A stretch of 45,007 bases of DNA from a bacterium HR35. Its GTDB lineage: Bacteria; Patescibacteriota; Minisyncoccia; UBA6257; HR35. Where the stretch lies: NCBI GenBank assembly GCA_002898235.1, contig BEIL01000001.1:80034-125040 (forward strand). Reading direction: 5' to 3'. Below are positions 39,677 through 45,007 of this stretch, piece after piece. A model generated the notes under the pieces. The model searched no databases and was not told the origin of the DNA. It worked only from the letters and a program-made list of their open reading frames with translations. Both the position numbers and the translations under genes were made by a program. Position 1 is the stretch's first letter, and each line of letters starts with the position of its first letter.

Positions 39677-41268
39677 CTATTGAAAAATTAGGATTAATTT
39701 TTATTTTTCTTTTTTTATTTTCATCAATTTTTTATTTTTTACAACAACCATTGCTTATTTCTTATCTTCTTTCTGGAATGCTGGCTTCTCATCTATTTCC
39801 TTTGAACTCTTTAGAAATAAATTTTTTAGAATCATTTTCCAATTTAGGCTTGGTATTTCTTCTTTTTTTAGTCGGCCTTCAGCTTAATTGGATGCTTCTT
39901 AAAGAAATAAGTCGTTTAGCTTTGTTCATAGGCGTTCTTCAGGAAGTTTTAACAATAATTCTTGGCATAATTTTTATTCTGTTTTTAGGCTTTGATTTAA
40001 AAACATCAATTTTATTTTCAATAGCTTTTTCTTTTTCGAGTACAGCCATTGTTTTAAAAATTTTAAGTGACAAAAGGGAGATTGAAACTTTTCATGGAAG
40101 ATTAATAATTGGTTTTATGCTTGTTCAGGATATCATTTCTTTAATCGCTTTTGCTATAATAGACATTTTGAAGGAACAAAGCTTAGCTTCTTCTTTAAAA
40201 ACGATAACATTTTTCCCAATTTTTATCTTTTTAGCTATTTTTAACAATCTAATTCTAAAAAAACTTGAAAATGAAATAGCCAAAAACTTAGAATATTTAT
40301 TTATATTTTCTTTAAGTTATGCTTTAGGAATGATTGCTTTGGGAGATTATTTAAATATAGGCAAAGAGATTTCTGCTTTGATTGCTGGGTTGTCTTTAGC
40401 TAATTTAAAAATAAGTCAGGAAATTATTTCTCGATTAAAGTCATTAAGAGATTTTTTTCTTATTCTCTTTTTCATTAAAATAGGATTAAATTTTTCTTTT
40501 AGTGATTTGAATTTAAATTTCCTTTTCAAAGTAATTTGCTTATCAATTTTCGTAATTATTTTTAATCCTCTAATTGTTATGGTAATAATGAGGATTTTTC
40601 GCTTTCCTTTAAGGGTTAATTTTATAGTCAGTTTAAGTTCTGGACAAGTAAGCGAATTTTCTTTTGTATTTCTTGATCTTTTAAAGGATTTTAATTATTT
40701 AAAGAAAGATTTGATCTCTCTTAGTTCTTTGGTTGGCTTCTTAACCATCTTTATTTCAACTTATCTTTTAACTTATTATGAAAAAGTTTATGAAAAAATT
40801 AAAAAATATTTAAAGATTTTTGAAGTTAAAGAAAGGATTATTGAAATTAAAAACAAAAATTATGAGATTCTTCTTCTCGGTTGTGATCGAATTGGAAGTA
40901 TTATTTTAAAAAACTTTGAATATCTAAAAGACAAAATTTTAATAATTGATTTTAATCCTGAGATTATTAAAAACTTAAAGGAGCAAGGGTTTGGGGCAAT
41001 TTATGGGGATGCTAGTGAGGTTGATCTATTAGAAGAACTTGATGTCAAAAAAATAAAATGGATTATTTCTACTATTCCTGATTTTCAAACTAATCTTTTT
41101 CTAATAAAATACTTTAAAGATAAAAACAAAAATCTTAAAATTTATTCAGTTGCTTCACGAGAAGAAGAAAGAAATGAACTTGAAAAAAGTGGAGCTGATT
41201 TCGTTTTTATTCCTTATACACTAGGAGGAGAGTATTTAGCTAATATTCTAAAGCAGGAAGTGAAATAA
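39673..41268 (+). CDS. Kef-type (CPA2) monovalent cation:proton antiporter with RCK domain
   Basis: About 12 hydrophobic helices fill residues 1-370. They include FSNLGLVFLLFLVGLQLNWM, the CPA2 'GLvfLLFlvGLe' motif, and FSFSSTAIVLKIL. Residues 395-531 form an RCK N (TrkA-N) domain: YEILLLGCDRIGSIILKNFE (Rossmann start), IIDFNPEIIKNLKEQGFGAI and YGDASEVDLLEEL. It likely exchanges K+ or Na+ for protons across the membrane under nucleotide control. The RCK lacks the usual GxGxxG third glycine (GCDRIG). It ends two bases before the convergent tRNA-Ser. Confidence 0.9.
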   Translation: MTIEKLGLIFIFLFLFSSIFYFLQQPLLISYLLSGMLASHLFPLNSLEINFLESFSNLGLVFLLFLVGLQLNWMLLKEISRLALFIGVLQEVLTIILGIIFILFLGFDLKTSILFSIAFSFSSTAIVLKILSDKREIETFHGRLIIGFMLVQDIISLIAFAIIDILKEQSLASSLKTITFFPIFIFLAIFNNLILKKLENEIAKNLEYLFIFSLSYALGMIALGDYLNIGKEISALIAGLSLANLKISQEIISRLKSLRDFFLILFFIKIGLNFSFSDLNLNFLFKVICLSIFVIIFNPLIVMVIMRIFRFPLRVNFIVSLSSGQVSEFSFVFLDLLKDFNYLKKDLISLSSLVGFLTIFISTYLLTYYEKVYEKIKKYLKIFEVKERIIEIKNKNYEILLLGCDRIGSIILKNFEYLKDKILIIDFNPEIIKNLKEQGFGAIYGDASEVDLLEELDVKKIKWIISTIPDFQTNLFLIKYFKDKNKNLKIYSVASREEERNELEKSGADFVFIPYTLGGEYLANILKQEVK

Positions 41269-41269
41269 G

Positions 41270-41358
41270 CGGAGGGGGTGGGATTCGAACCCACGAGCCC
41301 AGCTCATCGCCGGGCAGGTCTTAGCAGGACCTTGCCTTAACCACTCGGCCACCCCTCC
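41270..41358 (-). tRNA. tRNA-Ser (anticodon GCT)
   Basis: Minus strand. GGAGGGG pairs with CCCCTCC and the discriminator is G (41270), as for serine. The loop CTGCTAA between AGGTC and GACCT gives GCT. A long variable arm is present (class II). CCA is not encoded. Confidence 0.94.
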
Positions 41359-41364
41359 TTTTTG

Positions 41365-41438
41365 TGGACCCGAGGGGACTTGAACCCCTGACCTCCGCCA
41401 TGCCATAGCGGCGCTCTAGCCAACTGAGCTACGGGCCC
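41365..41438 (-). tRNA. tRNA-Ala (anticodon GGC)
   Basis: Minus strand. GGGCCCG pairs with CGGGTCC and includes the G3:U70 pair that defines alanine identity; the discriminator is A. The loop ATGGCAT gives anticodon GGC. CCA is not encoded. It lies 19 bases downstream of rel and just upstream of tRNA-Ser, so all three may be cotranscribed. Confidence 0.94.
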
Positions 41439-41457
41439 TTAGGTTCACTAATTAAAA

Positions 41458-43173
41458 TTATACAACATCTACTGTAACTTCTAAAATTTCTTTAAATTTA
41501 TTTTTTAAGTTAAAAGCAAGAGTTTCTGCTTCTTTTTTATCAGCTAATTTTACTTTAATTTTGATTATTTGCAAACCTTCTTTATTTGTATTTCTGCTAT
41601 CTATAATTTCGATATTTTTTTCCTTTAAAAAATTTAAAATTCCTTGAAAAAGTAAAGGTTCATTTTTCGTTTTTATTAAAACCAAAAATTCTAAAGGTTT
41701 AGAAATTTGGATTTTCTTTCTCAAAAATGCTTTTATTCTTTTTTTAGCTTCCTTGGTTTTAACGAAATTAAGCCAATCAACTGATGGGGTTTTATTTTTA
41801 TTAACAATTATCTCGACTACATCTCCATTGTTTAGTTCATAGTCTAAGGGAACAATTTTGCCATTAACACGAGCACCAGCAGCATGATTCCCTATATCAG
41901 TATGAATTTTATAAGCAAAATCTATCGGTGTTGCTCCTTTAACCAATTCAATTATTTTACCTTTTGGAGTTAAAACATAAATTTTTTCTTGCAGGAATTC
42001 CAATTTTAAAGATTTTATTAAGTTAGAAGAAATTTGAGCTGTTTCTTTGATTTTTTTAATTTCTTCTAAAAATTTTTTATCTTCTGGTGAAGTAAAAATT
42101 GATAAATTTTTCTGATAGGTTTTAGTTGTTTTTGATTGAGAATAAGAAAAATAAGAAGCAGTACCAAATTCGTTAAAATTATGCATTTCTAAGGTTCTAA
42201 TTTGAAATTCAACAAAAAACTCATAAGGAGTCAAAACAACTGTGTGGAGGCTTCGATAACCATTGGGTTTTGGTTTAGAAATATAATCATCAAACTCAGA
42301 TTCAAGAGGATAAAAAAGAGAATGGATTATTCCTAAACTTAAATAACACTCTTCAACTTTATCAACAATAACTCTAATTCCAAATAAGTCAAAAATAAGT
42401 TCTGGATCAAAATTTTTTTTAACTAATTTTTTATAAATACTCGAAAAGGTTTTAATCCGATAGTTAAGCTGATGGATTTTAATTTCATTTTTTATTAAAT
42501 TTTCTTCGGTTGTTTTTAGAATCTCGGCTAAATATTTTTGTCCTTTTTCTATTCTAGGCAAGAAGATGCTTTTAACCCACTCGTATTTTTCTGGTTCTAA
42601 AAATTTAAAACTCAATTCATCTAATTCTGTAGCCCAAACATAAATTCCCAATTTAGCAGCTAAAGGAACAAAAATATCTCTAGTTTCTAAAGCGATTTTT
42701 TTAATTTTTTCCGGCGGTAAAAACTCTAATGTTCTCATATTGTCTAAACGATCAGCCAATTTTATAATTGCTACCCTTAAATCTTGAGAAATAGCTAAAA
42801 TTAAATTTACTAAATTCATTGCTTGTTCTTGGTCTTGAGTCAAATAACGGTAATGTCCCAGTTTACTTACATTTTTAACTAATTGAGTTATTTCTTCGCC
42901 AAAATTTTTTTTAAGGTCTTCTTCTTTAGTTGGAGTATCTTCTAAAACATCATGAAGTAAACCAGCTGAAATTATTTGAGCATCAGATTTTAAAAAGGCT
43001 AAATTAAGAGCTGTCCTAGCGCAATGATTAAAATAATCTTCGCCGCTTTTTCTTTTTTGTCCTAAATGTGCTTGATAAGCAAAATTAAAAGCTTTTTTAA
43101 TTAAATCTAAATCAATATCAGCTAAATTAAGGTATTTAAAAAGTTCTTGTTGAAATTCTTGCCAAGTTATCAT
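41458..43173 (-). CDS. rel: Bifunctional (p)ppGpp synthetase/hydrolase, RelA/SpoT family
   Basis: The HD hydrolase domain is intact: HLGQKRKSGEDYFNH, LLHDVLEDT and IKLADRLDNMRTLEFL. The synthetase domain has FDLFGIRVIVDKVEECYLSL, KPKPNGYRSLHTVVL and VEFQIRTLEMHNFNEFGTAS. TGS (IYVLTPKGKIIELVKGATPI) and a C-terminal ACT-like domain follow. The 571 residues are shorter than typical Rel (over 700) because the middle helical and zinc-finger regions are reduced. It makes and removes the stringent-response alarmone. It overlaps znuB by four bases, so it is the last gene of a zinc-transport operon. Confidence 0.93.
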   Translation of the reverse strand: MITWQEFQQELFKYLNLADIDLDLIKKAFNFAYQAHLGQKRKSGEDYFNHCARTALNLAFLKSDAQIISAGLLHDVLEDTPTKEEDLKKNFGEEITQLVKNVSKLGHYRYLTQDQEQAMNLVNLILAISQDLRVAIIKLADRLDNMRTLEFLPPEKIKKIALETRDIFVPLAAKLGIYVWATELDELSFKFLEPEKYEWVKSIFLPRIEKGQKYLAEILKTTEENLIKNEIKIHQLNYRIKTFSSIYKKLVKKNFDPELIFDLFGIRVIVDKVEECYLSLGIIHSLFYPLESEFDDYISKPKPNGYRSLHTVVLTPYEFFVEFQIRTLEMHNFNEFGTASYFSYSQSKTTKTYQKNLSIFTSPEDKKFLEEIKKIKETAQISSNLIKSLKLEFLQEKIYVLTPKGKIIELVKGATPIDFAYKIHTDIGNHAAGARVNGKIVPLDYELNNGDVVEIIVNKNKTPSVDWLNFVKTKEAKKRIKAFLRKKIQISKPLEFLVLIKTKNEPLLFQGILNFLKEKNIEIIDSRNTNKEGLQIIKIKVKLADKKEAETLAFNLKNKFKEILEVTVDVV

Positions 43174-43970
43174 TTTGTTTTAAAAAGATTAAAGAAGAAA
43201 AGAAGGAAAAAAACAGAAGCACTAAAGGCAATGATTGAAGCACTAAGTGGCAAATTAAAACCAAAAGAAAGCAAAAAACCAGAAATTATATTTAAACAAC
43301 CAAGGAGGGGGCTAAAGACAAGCAGCTCTTTAAAATTTTTACTAATAAAAGAAGCCGACATTGGTGGAAGAATTAAAAGAGCAGTAATTAACACCACTCC
43401 AGTAATTTTTATACCTAAAATAGTAGCTATAGCTAAAATAAGATAAAAAATAAATTCATATAAATTAACATTAAAACCTCTCAAAATTGCTTCTGTTCTA
43501 TCTAGAAAAACTAAAATAAAAATTTGGAAAAACTTAATTAAAACTAAGAAAATAACTAAGCTAAAAAACAAAATTAAATAAAAATCAAAGCTACTCAAGG
43601 TTAAAATGTTACCAATAAAGAAATTCAAAAGTTCAGGCTGATAACCTCTTTTAAAGCTCATTAAAATTATTCCTAAGGAAAGAAAAGTTACAAAAATTAA
43701 ACCGATTAAAGCATCAGCGTGAAGCTTCGTTTTTCTTTCCAAAAAAAATATAAGCGAGGAGAAGAAAATAGCTCCGATAATTCCTAAAAGAACTAAATCT
43801 AAATTTAAAAAATAAGCTAAAGCTAAAGAAAATATAGAAGCATGAGCTATTCCATCGCTAAAAAAAGATAATTTTTTAAGAATTACAAAAATACCTAAAA
43901 TTGAATAAAGAAAACTTAAAACCAAAACAGCAATAAAAGGTTTAAGAAGAAAATAATAATTCTCAATCAT
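43170..43970 (-). CDS. znuB: Zinc/manganese ABC transporter permease (ABC-3 family)
   Basis: The 266 residues are mostly hydrophobic, with seven to eight helices. FSDGIAHASIFSLALAYFLN is the family motif 'l.gdalaHas..G.alg'. ILGIKITGVVLITALLILPP is the 'vG.lLv.alLilPaa' motif. This is the membrane channel of a ZnuABC/TroABC-type importer. The metal cannot be told from the permease alone. ATGA overlaps link it to znuC and rel. Confidence 0.9.
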   Translation of the reverse strand: MIENYYFLLKPFIAVLVLSFLYSILGIFVILKKLSFFSDGIAHASIFSLALAYFLNLDLVLLGIIGAIFFSSLIFFLERKTKLHADALIGLIFVTFLSLGIILMSFKRGYQPELLNFFIGNILTLSSFDFYLILFFSLVIFLVLIKFFQIFILVFLDRTEAILRGFNVNLYEFIFYLILAIATILGIKITGVVLITALLILPPMSASFISKNFKELLVFSPLLGCLNIISGFLLSFGFNLPLSASIIAFSASVFFLLFFFNLFKTK

Positions 43971-44698
43971 TTTTGAATTGGTGGTTTATTAAATGGATAA
44001 ACGAAAATTTCTCTACCATAAAGTTCTTTTAAAATTTCTTCTTTAAAAAGCAAATTTACTGGTCCGTTGCAAATTAATTTTTTATTTAAACAAAGAACAT
44101 GATTAGCAAAATGATGAACAATAGTGATTTCATGGGTCACCATTAAAATAGTTAACCGATGATGAGTATTAAGAAAATGAATAATTTCATAAAATTCCCT
44201 TTGACCAACCAAATCTATACCACTTGTAGGTTCATCTAATAAAAGAATTTTAGGGTCATTAACTAAAGCTCGACAAAAAAGAACTCTTTGGAGCTGACCG
44301 CCAGACAAATCCTTTAGTTGTTTATTTTCAAATTGAACAATATCCATTTCTTTAAGATGATGATTGAGATGCTCTTTTTTGGGAAAAGTTTCTTTAGTAA
44401 GATTAAATTCTAAAAATTCTTTCACTGTCATTGGCAAAAATTTATCAATTTCATAACTTTGAGGTACATAACCTAAAATTTTTCTTTGCTCAAAATTAGG
44501 TTTTCCGTAAATTAAAATTTCTCCTTGAAAAGGAATTAAGCCAATAATTGCTTTTAAAAGAGTAGATTTCCCAGAACCATTAGGACCGATGATAGCTGTA
44601 ATTGATCCTTCTTCAATTTCAAAATTTAAATTATCTAAAACTAAGTTGTTTCCCAATCTAACCGATAAGTTTTTTACTTCAAGAGCAAAAGGTTTCAT
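43967..44698 (-). CDS. znuC: Zinc/manganese ABC transporter ATP-binding protein
   Basis: AIIGPNGSGKSTLLKAIIGL is Walker A, VPQSYEID the Q loop, LSGGQLQRVLFCRALVNDPK the signature and ILLLDEPTSGIDLVGQREFY Walker B. MVTHEITIVHHFANHV has the switch histidine. The 243 residues match ZnuC-like ATPases. It powers the permease encoded next. Both its ends overlap neighbouring genes by four bases. Confidence 0.93.
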   Translation of the reverse strand: MKPFALEVKNLSVRLGNNLVLDNLNFEIEEGSITAIIGPNGSGKSTLLKAIIGLIPFQGEILIYGKPNFEQRKILGYVPQSYEIDKFLPMTVKEFLEFNLTKETFPKKEHLNHHLKEMDIVQFENKQLKDLSGGQLQRVLFCRALVNDPKILLLDEPTSGIDLVGQREFYEIIHFLNTHHRLTILMVTHEITIVHHFANHVLCLNKKLICNGPVNLLFKEEILKELYGREIFVYPFNKPPIQK

Positions 44699-45007
44699 TT
44701 TACTGACAATGCTTCTTTAATAATTTTAATATTTTCTTGATATCTTTCAAAAAAATCACCCTCTCCAGTCTCTAAGTTATCTAAATAATAAACTTTTAAA
44801 TTCAAATCTTTAGCAAAATTTTCTACTTTTCCTTCGGTTTTGAACTTCTCTCCAAAAATTACTTTTATTTTATTTTTTTTAATTTCTTCAATCAAATTTT
44901 TAATTTCTTGGGGCGTTAAATCACCATTTTCCTTTTCTAAAACTCCCAAAATTTGAAAGTTATAATCTCTAGCAAAATAATTAAGAAAGTTGTGTTCTAA
45001 AACTAAC
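44695..45007 (-). CDS. znuA: Zinc/manganese ABC transporter substrate-binding protein, C-terminal part (cut by window end)
   Basis: The reading frame is open from the right window edge. It reads LVLEHNFLNYFARDYNFQIL, then GVLEKENGDLTPQEIKNLIE and KIKVIFGEKFKTEG. This is the C-terminal lobe of ZnuA/TroA-type binding proteins, with the conserved metal-ligand histidine in 'HNFLNYFARDY' and the 'epsp..l..li..ik' helix. The N-terminus and signal peptide are outside the window. The stop overlaps the znuC start. Confidence 0.85.
   Translation of the reverse strand, partial: LVLEHNFLNYFARDYNFQILGVLEKENGDLTPQEIKNLIEEIKKNKIKVIFGEKFKTEGKVENFAKDLNLKVYYLDNLETGEGDFFERYQENIKIIKEALSVK

Noticed and set aside
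43147-43446. Plus-strand reading frame of 99 codons
   Set aside because: It lies antisense to znuB and the rel start, which have clear family motifs; low-complexity Lys-rich translation marks it as a shadow.

Overview
The window is very AT-rich DNA with tightly packed genes, many overlapping by 4 to 20 bases, and standard stop codons (TGA is a real stop here). Small proteins, lemA/htpX-type genes, a DUF763 gene, an archaeal/eukaryal-type IleRS, surface proteins with the 'NPNCSPGDPNCTV' leader motif and a solitary PaaX/Cas2-like regulator together suggest a bacterium of the Candidate Phyla Radiation (Patescibacteria), probably of the Parcubacteria type. This assignment is inferred from gene content; no rRNA gene is present. 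Many start codons have a TATAAT-like box 9 to 12 bases upstream and almost none has a Shine-Dalgarno sequence, so leaderless or SD-independent translation seems common.

Layout. 1-4.9 kb: mnmA (cut by the window edge) and greA on the minus strand. On the plus strand follow ychF, rpsF-ssb-infA, a PduO-type cobalamin adenosyltransferase and a Tat-type lipoprotein of unknown function. 4.9-9.4 kb: lemA and htpX, separated by three unrecognised genes and tRNA-Pro. 9.5-14.9 kb: ileS carrying an internal histidine-phosphatase domain, a tRNA-binding protein, map and a pair of small unknown genes. 14.9-23.5 kb: tRNA-Tyr, glycerate kinase facing an FAD oxidase, then a nucleic-acid cluster (DUF763, alkyladenine glycosylase, NrnA-like DHH, TatD), a zinc-finger protein and a Tat-exported GH5-like protein. 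23.5-32.0 kb: an ATP-cone protein, M1 aminopeptidase, another small gene pair, murB, a small terminated RNA, a clear MraZ operator array with mraZ-rsmH-ftsL-ftsI, and rpiB.

32.0-38.3 kb is the most accessory-looking region. It holds a self-processing S74 fibre-like protein, a GWI-repeat membrane-anchored protein and a PaaX/Cas2-like regulator. Five copies of a palindromic repeat centred on GCTATAGC surround these genes. A second, unrelated, GC-rich element is inserted in frame in two different genes (36276-36340 and 38447-38530). 38.3-45 kb: a ribulose-phosphate-epimerase-like gene, pcm and a Kef-type antiporter on the plus strand. On the minus strand, znuA-znuC-znuB-rel are joined by 4-base overlaps and followed by tRNA-Ala and tRNA-Ser.

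The best candidates for something new are the GCTATAGC palindrome family around the Cas2-like gene, the in-frame mobile element, the phosphatase domain inside IleRS, and the small RNA/mini-ORF between murB and mraZ. All calls come from reading sequence by eye; no database search was run.
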